The notes under the pieces are model-generated. The model ran no database searches. It was not told where the DNA came from and saw nothing but the letters and a program-made list of their open reading frames with translations. From Thermodesulfobacteriota bacterium (lineage in GTDB: Bacteria > Desulfobacterota > DSM-4660 > Desulfatiglandales > Desulfatiglandaceae), in the NCBI GenBank assembly GCA_030837545.1, contig JAUPKI010000024.1, forward strand, positions 1 through 42,230: a stretch of DNA of 42,230 bases, in the 5' to 3' direction. Shown one piece after another: positions 10,283 through 20,117 of the stretch; the first letter of the stretch is position 1; each line of letters opens with the position of its first letter. Both the position numbers and the translations under genes were made by a program.

Positions 10283-12436
10283 TCAGACCTTTTCCAGGGT
10301 TGTGTATTCGAGATGGAGGAGTTTGCGGCCCGCCTTCTTGAAAAATACCTCCACCTTGTTGTCGGCCACGAATCTGGAGACAACGCCCGTGCCGAACGCA
10401 GGGTGACGCACCTTTTGGCCCTGAGAAAACGGCGATGACCTGTCCGCTGCCTTGAAACGATCCACGTCGCCTCTTTTCACGTCGCCCCCGCGGTCCCGGT
10501 CCGTCGGAGTGGACCCGCATTCGTGGGAAAACAGGTCGGTCGGAAGGGCCGCAATAAAAGAGGACAGACCATTCCCGGCCCTTTGATACGAAGACCATAT
10601 AGGAGGCGATTCCTCCCCCGGGTAGGAGATGATCAACTGGTCTTTGGCCCGCGTGGCCGCCACATACATGAGACGCCGCTCTTCTTCCAGGTTCAGGGGG
10701 TTGCTGTAGGACATGGAAGAGGGGAATCGCCCTTCCATGACCCAGATAATAAAGACCACCGGCCACTCAAGCCCCTTGGCGGAATGGACCGTGGACAGGG
10801 TAAGGGTCTTTCTCCTTTGACCAGGTTCCACGTCTGCTGTACTGCTCGGAGGCTCCAGGACCAGATCGTCAAGGAAGCTACCCATCTTTTTATACCGATC
10901 AGCCATGGGGAGTAGCTGCTCCAGTTCCTTTTCGCGCCTCGGATAGTCATCGAACTTCTCCTTTAGGATCGGTAGGTAATAGGCCATGACCCGCTCAACG
11001 GCCTTTCGCGGGGTGGTCTCTCGGGCCGTTAAGTGGCTCAGGAGTTCCCCCAAGGCCTTGAGGCCTCCCTCTCGCTTCCCTGTCCCGGGCCACGCGGCAA
11101 CCCGATCCGGAGATATGTCTTCTTTCTTCATCCACTCAATAATGGTCTGACTCTTACCCAGACCCACGTTTTTGACCAGTCTCAGGATCCGAATCCAGCT
11201 TATGGCCTCATCCCGGTTTACCAGGACCCGCATGTGTGCCAGAAAGTCCTTGATGTGGGCGGACTCAAGAAACTTGAACCCTCCATACTTCACATAGGGG
11301 ATATGCTGCCGGGTCAATTCAGCCTCCAGTTCAAAGGAATGGTATGCGGCCCGGAACAGGACTGCAACGTCATCAAGAGACCGGCCTTTAGCCACCTGTT
11401 CCTTGATATACCGGCAGATGAGCAGGGCCTGGCCATGTTCGGTCTTTGTGTTGACGACCATCGGCTTATCCCCTCCGCTGCGGCTCGTGAAGAGACATTT
11501 TGTGTAGCGCTCATTCGCCTGCCCCATCAGGGCGTTGGTCAGGGCCAGAATCGGCTGGGTGGAACGGTAATTCTGCTCCAGTTTGATGATTTTTGTCTTC
11601 TGAAAGAGCGAGGGAAAATCGAGCATGTTCCGGTAATTAGCCCCCCTGAAGGAGTATATGGACTGGGAATCGTCGCCGACCACCATGATATTCTGGCGCT
11701 CATGGGCCAACCATTTGACGATCTCCGCCTGGATTCCGTTGGTGTCCTGGTATTCGTCCACCATAATATGGCCGTACTGGCGACTCAGTTCAGCGCGGAT
11801 CTCCCTGTTTTCCCGCAGAAGCCTCTGAAAGGAGATGATCAGATCGTCATAATCCATGAGCTGATGGGTTCTCTTGTATGCTGCGTAGAGACTTCCCAGA
11901 TGTTCTATCTGGGGCGCCACCTCAACAAACTGCCCATATTCCTCCAATATGACCGCTTCGACAGGCGTCTGAAGATTAGCTGCCTTGCTCAGCATATTTG
12001 CCAGGGTTCCCCGTTTTGGAAACCGTTGGGCCGCCTTCTGCATCTGAATGGCAGGGATGAGGGAGTGGATAACCTCCTCCATGTCAGATCTGTCCAGGAT
12101 GGTAAACGAGTTGTCGTATCCCACGGCCTCGGCATGGCGACGGAGAACCTTCAGAGCAAGGGAGTGGAAGGTGCCCCCGGAAACGAAACGACACCTGGCG
12201 TCGGAGAGACGGGCCGCCCGGTCCAGCATCTCCTGGGCCGCTTTACGGGTAAAAGTTAGGAGCAGGATGGATTCAGGAGGCGAGCCGGACTCCACCAGCC
12301 GGGCCACTCGATACACCAGGGTCCGGGTCTTGCCGCTCCCGGCGCCGGCGATGACGAGTATAGGGCCGTCAGCAGCCATCACAGCCTCCAACTGGGCCGG
12401 ATTCAGCATGGTTTCGTAGTCAATGCGGTTTGCCAA
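10283..12436 (-). CDS. UvrD/PcrA/Rep-family superfamily 1 DNA helicase
   Basis: LNPAQLEAVMAADGPILVIAGAGSGKTRTLVYR, VDEYQDTNGIQ, VGDDSQSIYSFRGA, LTLSTVHSAKGLEWPVVFI, EEERRLMYVAATRAKDQL. Confidence 0.96.
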   Translation of the reverse strand: MANRIDYETMLNPAQLEAVMAADGPILVIAGAGSGKTRTLVYRVARLVESGSPPESILLLTFTRKAAQEMLDRAARLSDARCRFVSGGTFHSLALKVLRRHAEAVGYDNSFTILDRSDMEEVIHSLIPAIQMQKAAQRFPKRGTLANMLSKAANLQTPVEAVILEEYGQFVEVAPQIEHLGSLYAAYKRTHQLMDYDDLIISFQRLLRENREIRAELSRQYGHIMVDEYQDTNGIQAEIVKWLAHERQNIMVVGDDSQSIYSFRGANYRNMLDFPSLFQKTKIIKLEQNYRSTQPILALTNALMGQANERYTKCLFTSRSGGDKPMVVNTKTEHGQALLICRYIKEQVAKGRSLDDVAVLFRAAYHSFELEAELTRQHIPYVKYGGFKFLESAHIKDFLAHMRVLVNRDEAISWIRILRLVKNVGLGKSQTIIEWMKKEDISPDRVAAWPGTGKREGGLKALGELLSHLTARETTPRKAVERVMAYYLPILKEKFDDYPRREKELEQLLPMADRYKKMGSFLDDLVLEPPSSTADVEPGQRRKTLTLSTVHSAKGLEWPVVFIIWVMEGRFPSSMSYSNPLNLEEERRLMYVAATRAKDQLIISYPGEESPPIWSSYQRAGNGLSSFIAALPTDLFSHECGSTPTDRDRGGDVKRGDVDRFKAADRSSPFSQGQKVRHPAFGTGVVSRFVADNKVEVFFKKAGRKLLHLEYTTLEKV

Positions 12437-12562
12437 GGGTGTAAGGTCCTTTTCGCTTCAGGCTATCCGTTTACCACCAGATAGAGCATATATCCGCCGT
12501 ATCACAGCAATAGAAGAAGACCCCCCCTTTCGCGTGAGGGTTAAGCTCCTTCTCATCATGAT

Positions 12563-12763
12563 TCAGGGCAGAATGCCGAGACTGCGCGACAGGCCTGAAG
12601 ATCCCTTGACAAGCCATTCTGCGCCATAATAGAGCATGGCCAATCCGATGAGGAAAAAGAGGATGAGGGGGGAAATGGTATATTTCCTTTCTTCAAAAAT
12701 AGGGTTAGCACAAGACGCGCCCGTATCCCGAAATATCCGGACCGGAGGTGGGTCTTGGATCAA
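12563..12763 (-). pseudogene. N-terminal remnant of a YrbG-type Na+/Ca2+ exchanger-like protein
   Basis: ISPLILFFLIGLAMLYYGAEWLVKGSSGLSRSLGILP* matches the start of this exchanger family and then stops; no continuation found before the helicase gene. Confidence 0.7.
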
Positions 12764-12993
12764 GGATTACATAGCCTGTATTCCGGATTTAATCAAGAGG
12801 AAAGGCCCAGAGCAAAACCAACGGGAGATCCTTTTCAGGGACGGTCCGGTAAAAAACCCTTTTACACATTGAACACTCTGCTGACAATTGGCCGTGTTTC
12901 CCGGATGCTTGCGGCGGAATTTCCTGTTTGATAAAATCGATAAAAGCTAATAAAAAGAAAGGGTTTTGCGAAGAGGGCTTCTCCGGAGATGGT

Positions 12994-13009
12994 TGGCACG
13001 CATCTTGTT
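12994..13009 (+). promoter_or_regulatory. Candidate sigma-54 (-24/-12) promoter upstream of porin
   Basis: tggcacgcatcttgtt versus consensus TGGCACGNNNNTTGCW (one mismatch); ~180 bp upstream of the porin ATG. Confidence 0.6.
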
Positions 13010-13188
13010 GGTGATGAAACGGGCATGTTTTGCCCTGCTGGAAGCCAAGCACATTTCCATCCCTTGTGCAAAATGGCCCTATGGCTTAATCCCCCAAGGC
13101 CTTATCTCAGGCGATTAAAATTTTAGAGTTTCAATACGATAATTCAGTTTTTTGAATAGGTTAAAATAGCAACTGAAAGGAGTTTGAT

Positions 13189-14589
13189 ATGAAAAACCGG
13201 TTCAAGGCAGTGGGTGCAATGGCATTGACGGGACTGCTGATCTTCTGGGGTCAGCCCCGCGCGTTCTGCGGGACCGGGACCACGGAAGATATGATGAAAC
13301 GGCTCGAAAATCTGAGTGCGATCATCCAGGAGCAGCAGAAGGAGATTGAACGGCTGAAGGAGGAACTGATCCATCAACGGAAATCCATTCAACAGGGACA
13401 GGCGACGCAGAAAGAGGAGATCCAGAAGGCGGTCAAGGCTGAAACGGAACAGGCCGAGAAATCGTGGCGCGAATGGGTCCCCGAATGGGTGCAGAAAATC
13501 AAGATCTCCGGGGACCTGAGGCTTCGGTACGAGAGGCTCTGGGACCGGGGGATGTTGAACCCGGACGGGACCCCGGCGAAACAGGACCCCCGGGACCGGG
13601 GCAGGGTCCGGGTAAGGCTCTACGTGGACGCTCCCGTCACCGACGAGATCGACACCCACCTCATGCTCAGCACCAACATGTCCACCCACCAGGAGGCCAC
13701 CACGAGCAATGCAGACTTTGGGGGGGATTTCAACGACAAGGGAATTTATCTTGCCAGGGCCTATGCCGAATACCGGCCCAACTGGCTCAAGGGGCTGGGG
13801 CTCGGGGCCGGCAAATTCAAAAAGAACTTTTGCAACACCGACATCACGTGGGATCCGGACGTGAATCCTGAAGGCGCTTATGAATATTACAGATATTCGG
13901 GATCAAAGGTCTTTCAGCCCTTTATCTACCTGAGCCAGATGGTGGTCAATGAAAACAACCGAACGCCCGACGCCATGCTTTACCTCACCCAGGCAGGTTT
14001 TGACTGGAAAATCGGTCCGGTCAAGTGGATGCTGGCAGGGAGTTATTACAGTTGGAGCAATCTGGCCGGCTCCAAGTGGATGGGCACGGGCGACTACAAC
14101 TCGGGGGGCGGCAATACATTCATCACGGACAGCGCCGGCAATATCCGGTACAAATACGATTACAAGCTCTGCGAGGCCATCTCGACCATCAAATTCGATC
14201 TGGGACCTTTCCCCGTAGACCTGGATCTTGACTATGTCCGCAATACGGCCGAAGGCGTTCCCAGCGATGAGGATTCGGCCTACTATGCCTCGGCCAAGAT
14301 CGGCAGGGACAAAGATAAAGGCGATTATTCGCTCTTTTACAAATACGCCTACATCGAGCAGAACGCGCTTGTCGGGGCCATAAACGATCAAGATTTCTAC
14401 GGCGCCAACCGAAAAGGACACAAGATTGCGCTTCACTATTGGCCTTTCAGAAACACGCTGGTGAGGGCGGTCTTTTTCTATACAGACCCGGTCTCCACAT
14501 GGAAAAAGGATGGAAATCCCCTCTGGAACGTGGATCGGTACAAGATGCATGAGGACAGACTGCAGATGGATTTCATCTTCAAATTTTAA
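13189..14589 (+). CDS. Putative outer-membrane porin with N-terminal coiled coil
   Basis: Signal peptide, coiled coil (MMKRLENLSAIIQEQQKEIERLKEEL), then amphipathic beta-strand pattern (KIKISGDLRLRYERLWDRG...) ending in DRLQMDFIFKF with terminal Phe. Confidence 0.88.
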   Translation: MKNRFKAVGAMALTGLLIFWGQPRAFCGTGTTEDMMKRLENLSAIIQEQQKEIERLKEELIHQRKSIQQGQATQKEEIQKAVKAETEQAEKSWREWVPEWVQKIKISGDLRLRYERLWDRGMLNPDGTPAKQDPRDRGRVRVRLYVDAPVTDEIDTHLMLSTNMSTHQEATTSNADFGGDFNDKGIYLARAYAEYRPNWLKGLGLGAGKFKKNFCNTDITWDPDVNPEGAYEYYRYSGSKVFQPFIYLSQMVVNENNRTPDAMLYLTQAGFDWKIGPVKWMLAGSYYSWSNLAGSKWMGTGDYNSGGGNTFITDSAGNIRYKYDYKLCEAISTIKFDLGPFPVDLDLDYVRNTAEGVPSDEDSAYYASAKIGRDKDKGDYSLFYKYAYIEQNALVGAINDQDFYGANRKGHKIALHYWPFRNTLVRAVFFYTDPVSTWKKDGNPLWNVDRYKMHEDRLQMDFIFKF

Positions 14590-14624
14590 TCCGCAGATGA
14601 CGCAGATTTGATCCCCATGTAAAA

Positions 14625-14650
14625 AGTCTTTTTTACATGGATTTAGGGAT
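14625..14650. terminator. Hairpin downstream of porin, possible terminator
   Basis: ccatgtaaaaagtcttttttacatgg inverted repeat, 35 bp after the porin stop. Confidence 0.5.
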
Positions 14651-14685
14651 TCAGGAATTTACGAATTGCAAATCATTGTAACTTG

Positions 14686-15510
14686 TCACTGCACCAGAAG
14701 GATAAGGAAGGGGACCACAACGGCAAGGCTGACGACGACCAGAAAGGCGACCGGGAGCAGAAAGGCGACGATGATTTTAAGGTAGGAGACGCCATGGATC
14801 TCACGCAGGCCGATAACCCAAACCACGAGCCGCCAGAAACCGCCGATCCAGCTCCCGATGACGGGTATCAGTTCCCACGCCTGGGCCGCCTGGGAATAGG
14901 CCACGACCCTGAAGGTGGCCTCGAACCCGTTCTTCCCCCCTCTCACGATCAGGAGCAACAGATGAAAGACAGCGCTGTAGATGAACATACTGAGCGTGAC
15001 GCTGATCGGGATTACGACCACCAGAATCAAAAAGATCAGCCCGGCGCCCAACTGTCCCAACACGGAACTCCCAAAGGGAAAAAGACCCGTTGAAACCAGT
15101 ATCACCGGCCAAAAAAGACCCAACATGTTGCCCACAGCGCCCACCAGGAGACCAAAGGCCAGTGGTTCTCCCATGCCCCCATTGAAAGTCAGTCTTCGGA
15201 AGAAGGCTGCAGGAGAAAAGAGCACCTCTTTGAAGGTACGCCAGGTCCCCCAGACAAACCCATTTTCGGAACGTCTTTCCCACGGGGCGCCGCTCCGCTC
15301 TGACCCCATTTCCAATTTCCGATCGATTCCATGAGGGCTCTCCTTTTGACTCATCTCTTCGTCGCAGGAAGCGGTTCCTCTGCCTGGCAGGGAGATCTCG
15401 AACCTCCGCCTGCAGCGGGGGCAGATCGCCCATTTTGCCCGCTCAGGTATCATCTTTTCCGACGTCTTCTTTGAAAAACCACAGAAGGGGCATACTAATT
15501 CCACGGCCAT
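14686..15510 (-). CDS. Zinc-ribbon plus Yip1-like membrane protein
   Basis: CPFCGFSKKTSEKMIPERAKWAICPRCRRRFEI (two CxxC knuckles) followed by several hydrophobic helices. Confidence 0.82.
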   Translation of the reverse strand: MAVELVCPFCGFSKKTSEKMIPERAKWAICPRCRRRFEISLPGRGTASCDEEMSQKESPHGIDRKLEMGSERSGAPWERRSENGFVWGTWRTFKEVLFSPAAFFRRLTFNGGMGEPLAFGLLVGAVGNMLGLFWPVILVSTGLFPFGSSVLGQLGAGLIFLILVVVIPISVTLSMFIYSAVFHLLLLIVRGGKNGFEATFRVVAYSQAAQAWELIPVIGSWIGGFWRLVVWVIGLREIHGVSYLKIIVAFLLPVAFLVVVSLAVVVPFLILLVQ

Positions 15511-15779
15511 GTCTTGCCTCCTTGCCGCGCATTCTTGAGCCGGCTCATTTCCTTCTTTTCAGACCACCGTCTGAGTCTTCCGACAATCCCACGGGCGGAA
15601 GACCGCTCCAGTGCCTGGCTCCTGAGTTCAAATCCCTCCTCGGTCTGCAGGGCTGCCTGCAGGCATTCCTTCCTTTGGGGGCAATCGAAACAGGCCGGAA
15701 CGATTTCCCTCAGACCCTCCTTTCCCAGGGGAAACACCTTATCCAAAATACCAAAACAATCCTTGTGTGACTGCGTCAT
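15495..15779 (-). CDS. Small Cys-containing protein of unknown function
   Basis: MTQSHKDCFGILDKVFPLGKEGLREIVPACFDCPQRKECLQAAL, 94 aa; start overlaps the zinc-ribbon gene by 16 nt in operon-like fashion. Confidence 0.6.
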   Translation of the reverse strand: MTQSHKDCFGILDKVFPLGKEGLREIVPACFDCPQRKECLQAALQTEEGFELRSQALERSSARGIVGRLRRWSEKKEMSRLKNARQGGKTWPWN

Positions 15780-16223
15780 GATGGACCGTTCGTCATTGAA
15801 GTGACTAAAATGCCTAAAGTTTAAAGTCCTAAAGTTAAGGTAAGCGTTCACAGGTTCCGGGTTCAACGTTCAGGGTTAATGGGATTAAGGGACCAAGAAT
15901 GCAACCTTAAATCCCGCTGCAGCGGGAAACCTTTGAAACCGTGAACGGTTACAAGTTAAGGAACTGCGTAGGAGAGACGGCGCCAATGCATTTGACGTTG
16001 GACGAGTCCTGGAAACGCCAGGATCCTCACGCATATCGGTTCCGCACTATACACCATTGCCTCAATCGAATAAAGTACGTTCTGGAAAAATCCACCCTGA
16101 CCCCTTCCCGAGGCCCCCGCCAGACCCTATGCAATCGCCCTATCCTCCCCCAATTCCGCTATAAATCACCAAAACCCTGAACCTCTAAACCCTGAACCCT
16201 TGAACCTTCCTGGTGCAAACCCG

Positions 16224-16253
16224 TTGACACGCAACCTTTGGATACCGTATAAT
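16224..16253 (+). promoter_or_regulatory. Sigma-70-type promoter with consensus -35 and -10
   Basis: TTGACA (16224-16229), 18-bp spacer, TATAAT (16248-16253). Confidence 0.85.
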
Positions 16254-16261
16254 CTATCGCC

Positions 16262-16864
16262 ATGCAGCGGGACAATCGAGTCTATCTTATACGGCATGGT
16301 CAGGTGACAGGGTATGAGCGCTTCCCTGTATACGGCCACACCGATGTGGATCTGACCGACGTGGGGATTCTCCAGATGGAGCAGATGGCCGAACGCCTCC
16401 GCCTCACAGAACTAAAGGCCATTTTTTCAAGCGACCTGATCCGATCTGCAACCAGTGCACGTCTGATCGCCCGCCATCACGATGTGCCGATCTATTTTCT
16501 GCCCGAACTGCGGGAGATGAAATTCGGCGACTGGGAAGGTCTGACCCTGACAGACATCCGAACGCGTTTTCCAGAGGAACTCCAAAAAAGGGAGGATGAC
16601 CTGGTGAACTACAGGGCCCCAGGGAACGGGGAATCCATCGCCGATCTGGCCGCGAGAGTCGAAGCGGTTTTTGATCGCATCCGCGCCGAACAGCAGGCAA
16701 ACGACATCGTCATTGCAGCCCACGGCGCCGTCAACCGGGTGATTCTCTGCAAGGCCTTGGGCCTGGACCTCGCCCGAATGTTCAATATTCACCAGGCATA
16801 TGGCTGCCTTAATATCATTGACTATTTTCCTGACGCCACCCTGGTGCGGCTGATCAACGGTTGA
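16262..16864 (+). CDS. Histidine phosphatase family protein (phosphoglycerate mutase / CobC-like)
   Basis: VYLIRHGQVTGYERFPVYGHTDVDLTDVG, FSSDLIRSATSA, LREMKFGDWEG, VIAAHGAVNRVIL. Confidence 0.93.
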   Translation: MQRDNRVYLIRHGQVTGYERFPVYGHTDVDLTDVGILQMEQMAERLRLTELKAIFSSDLIRSATSARLIARHHDVPIYFLPELREMKFGDWEGLTLTDIRTRFPEELQKREDDLVNYRAPGNGESIADLAARVEAVFDRIRAEQQANDIVIAAHGAVNRVILCKALGLDLARMFNIHQAYGCLNIIDYFPDATLVRLING

Positions 16865-17008
16865 CAAAGGCCGATCCCCCAAACCCTCTGGAAAGAAGAC
16901 GACCTGATCGCTGTGTGAGCAGGTCAGCGCCCGGCGCCGACAGGTTCTTCCGGTCCCGCAGGAAAAGGCCCTGGGCCCCATATTAGCAACAAAACAACAG
17001 GTGCGCGA

Positions 17009-19171
17009 ATGGGCTCTCCCGAGCAAACGGCCAGCATCCGGCAACTCCCCCGAACCCCTGATCCTGTCCAGGATATCCTGGACAGGACATTCTCTCTTGG
17101 GGAACTCGGGCTGAATGTGGAGGCTGTCGCTGAATACAAGAAGCTCTTTTCTTCCCGGTGTCAGCCAACCAAGATCATCCCCGGACTCGTGACATGTCTC
17201 GCCAAGACAAATTCACCCTCCAGGATCATCCAGAAGATAGAGGAGATGGCCGCTCACTCGGACGTAAGCAGGAGCAGGCTGGCCCAGTTCAGGGGGTGCC
17301 TCGGTGTGGAGATGGAGAAAAGGGGGAACAAGGACCTGGCCCTCGAACTGTACAAAGCCGCCTTGGAAACCGATCCAGACAACAAGCAACTCAAGGAAAA
17401 AATTGATCAGTTAACCCCGAATCTCGCCCTCACATCACGATATGGCTACCTCCTTCAGAACGCCCTGGTGACTGCCGACCAGTTGCAGAAGGCCCTCTCT
17501 CTTTCAAAAAATTCCCACAGAAGCGTCGAATCTATCCTCATAGAGGAGTTCAAAATACGCAAACAAGAGGTGGGAAAATCCCTCTCCCTGTTCTATGGTT
17601 GCCCCTTCAGGACCTTCGATCCCGGGGTCCCCGTTCCCGTAGAACTCATTAGCAGCCTGAAAAAGCCCTTTCTGCTGCACGATATGTGGGTGCCGCTGGG
17701 CTGGAACCAGAACGGCGTGGAGATACTCATCGACGACCCCGGCGATCTTAGAAAAACAGGGCTGATCAGGGGACTGACTAAGACCAAGCGGATCCATTTT
17801 TCCGTGGCGATCAAAGAGGATATCGAGGCCTTCATCCGGTATTTCTTTGATCGAAAGACCGAAGATTCCGTAAAGAAAATGATCGACGAACTCGACCTGA
17901 TCCCGGATATCTCGTTTGAAGAAGACGAAGCAGAAAAAGAGATAAACATGGAGGAGAGCGTCGATGAATCGTCAAGCCAGGTGGTAAGGCTGGTAGACCA
18001 GGTTATTGTGACCGCCCTTCGAAGAAATGCCTCGGATATCCATATTGAACCCTCCCCGGTCACCAGCAAGACCGGGATCCGTTTTCGCTTGGACGGGGTG
18101 TGCCATGAATATCTGCAGGTCCCCAACTCCATGGCAAGAGGGGTCCTGTCCAGATTGAAAATCATGGCCGGCCTCGACATCGCCGAAAGACGGCTTCCCC
18201 AGGACGGCAAGATCAAGTTCAGACGCAAGGGAATCCCCCCCCTTGACCTTCGCCTGGCGACGCTCCCCACAGCAGGCGGACATGAGGATGCGGTATTGCG
18301 TCTCCTCCCGGACTCCGGGGCCTTGAAACTGGGAGACATGGGGCTGAATGAACGGAATATGCGCGTCATGAAGAAGATCCTTGTGCAGCCCTATGGACTC
18401 ATCCTGGTGGTGGGACCCACAGGATCCGGCAAGACCACGACCCTCCATTCGGCCCTGGACCACATTAACAACCCCGGCGTCAAGATATGGACCGCCGAAG
18501 ACCCGGTAGAAATTACGCAGCCGGGGCTGCGGCAGGTAGAGGTCAAACCCAGAATCGGTCTTGACTTTGCAAGGGTCATGAGGGCGTTTCTCCGCGCAGA
18601 CCCCGATGTGATCATGATCGGCGAGATGAGGGACAATGAAACGGCCTCCATCGGAATAGAGGCCTCGCTGACCGGCCACCTCGTCTTCTCCACGCTCCAT
18701 ACCAACAGCGCGCCTGAGACCGTTACCAGGCTCCTCGACATGGGATTGAATGCCCTCAATTTCTCAGACGCCCTCCTTGGGATACTGGCCCAGAGACTGG
18801 TCAGAAAATTATGTTCCAATTGCCGCAAGGCCTACCACCCCTCTTCGGAAGAATTTGAGGAGATCCAGGCAACCTACGGCAGGGAGGCATTCACCCAACT
18901 TGGCATCGAATACACATCCGATCTGATCCTCTATGGCCGTTCCAAATGCGATGCCTGTTCAGGCACAGGCTACAAGGGAAGAATGGGTATTCATGAGCTG
19001 TTAGAGGGCACCCCGGCCATCAAGAAACTCGTAAAAACAGAGGCCCCCACAGACGAAATATTCGAGCAGGCGGTTCAAGAAGATATGACAACCCTGAAAC
19101 AGGATGGGATCAGCAAGGTCCTGTCAGGGCTCACCGACATGGCCGAGGTGCGCAGGGTGTGTATCAGTTGA
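17009..19171 (+). CDS. GspE/PilB-family secretion or pilus assembly ATPase with TPR-like N-terminus
   Basis: GPTGSGKTTTLHSAL Walker A, RAFLRADPDVIMIGEMRD, ASLTGHLVFSTLHTNSAPETVTRL, C-terminal CSNCRKAY...CDACSGTGYKGRMGIHELL zinc motif. Confidence 0.94.
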   Translation: MGSPEQTASIRQLPRTPDPVQDILDRTFSLGELGLNVEAVAEYKKLFSSRCQPTKIIPGLVTCLAKTNSPSRIIQKIEEMAAHSDVSRSRLAQFRGCLGVEMEKRGNKDLALELYKAALETDPDNKQLKEKIDQLTPNLALTSRYGYLLQNALVTADQLQKALSLSKNSHRSVESILIEEFKIRKQEVGKSLSLFYGCPFRTFDPGVPVPVELISSLKKPFLLHDMWVPLGWNQNGVEILIDDPGDLRKTGLIRGLTKTKRIHFSVAIKEDIEAFIRYFFDRKTEDSVKKMIDELDLIPDISFEEDEAEKEINMEESVDESSSQVVRLVDQVIVTALRRNASDIHIEPSPVTSKTGIRFRLDGVCHEYLQVPNSMARGVLSRLKIMAGLDIAERRLPQDGKIKFRRKGIPPLDLRLATLPTAGGHEDAVLRLLPDSGALKLGDMGLNERNMRVMKKILVQPYGLILVVGPTGSGKTTTLHSALDHINNPGVKIWTAEDPVEITQPGLRQVEVKPRIGLDFARVMRAFLRADPDVIMIGEMRDNETASIGIEASLTGHLVFSTLHTNSAPETVTRLLDMGLNALNFSDALLGILAQRLVRKLCSNCRKAYHPSSEEFEEIQATYGREAFTQLGIEYTSDLILYGRSKCDACSGTGYKGRMGIHELLEGTPAIKKLVKTEAPTDEIFEQAVQEDMTTLKQDGISKVLSGLTDMAEVRRVCIS

Positions 19172-19298
19172 AGACGCTGCTGTCAATAACGGGTTGCAGA
19201 TTGCAGGCGACTCTGCATGTTGGACCCTGAACAGTGCGCGCGCTCGTCCTTTGAACGTCAACCATCAATAGCCAATTGTCCATTGTCAATTCAGTGAG

Positions 19299-20117
19299 GT
19301 GGTAGCGATGCCGAAACGGGCACTGGTAGTGGACGACGATTTTTTCTTTGTCGAATTTCTTGGAGAACTCCTTGAAAAAAGGGGATACCAGGTCATAAAG
19401 GCCCATGACGGCAAAGAGGGGTTATTAAAACTTGAGGACGGTCCTTTCGATATCCTGTTCTCCGATCTGATTATGTCCAAGATAGACGGGACTCAATTCA
19501 TCAAGATCGCCCGCAAGAAATTTTCGGACGTTTCCTTTCACATTATCGTTGTATCAGGGAGCGTTGTCGAGCAGATGGATCAGCTTACGGATGCAGAGGT
19601 TGACTGGTTTCTCGCAAAAGGCCCCCTCGAACAAATGGAAGCTCAGATCAACGAACTTCTGGATCAGATGGAAAATGGTGGAGTCATCTCGCCCAAGGAA
19701 GGGAACAAATTTCTGGAGTCTGGCACCCTGTATCCGAGGCAGATTACAAGCGAACTGGTGGATAGACTCAACTTCCACAAGGGCGTCATTGAAAGCATCG
19801 GCTTCGGCATCCTGGTCGTTGACAGAGACGCACGGGTCATCAATGCCACCTTACAGGCCCTCGACATCCTGAATGCGTCTCCCGGAGATACCCTGAACAA
19901 ACATATTACCTCTCTCTTCCCCCGGCAGGAGCGGGCCTATCTGATCGATGCCCTGAAGGCTGTCGCCCAGAATCTGGACCTTAAAAAGGTCCGTCTCAAC
20001 ATCGTCGTCGACGCCAAAATAACTCAGTTGACGGTCTCGCTCTTGAGGGTGGGGAGAGAGATCGCGGGGTGGATCATTGCCATGGAGGAAACTCGCCAAT
20101 GCATCGAACAAGCATAA
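19299..20117 (+). CDS. Response regulator: REC domain plus PAS-like domain
   Basis: ALVVDDDFFFVEFLGELLEKRGYQV...DILFSDLIM...WFLAKGP receiver features, then ESIGFGILVVDRDARVINATLQALDIL PAS-like segment. Confidence 0.88.
   Translation: MVAMPKRALVVDDDFFFVEFLGELLEKRGYQVIKAHDGKEGLLKLEDGPFDILFSDLIMSKIDGTQFIKIARKKFSDVSFHIIVVSGSVVEQMDQLTDAEVDWFLAKGPLEQMEAQINELLDQMENGGVISPKEGNKFLESGTLYPRQITSELVDRLNFHKGVIESIGFGILVVDRDARVINATLQALDILNASPGDTLNKHITSLFPRQERAYLIDALKAVAQNLDLKKVRLNIVVDAKITQLTVSLLRVGREIAGWIIAMEETRQCIEQA

Noticed and set aside
11033-12259. 408-aa + strand ORF
   Set aside because: Antisense to the UvrD/PcrA helicase, which has convincing motifs throughout.
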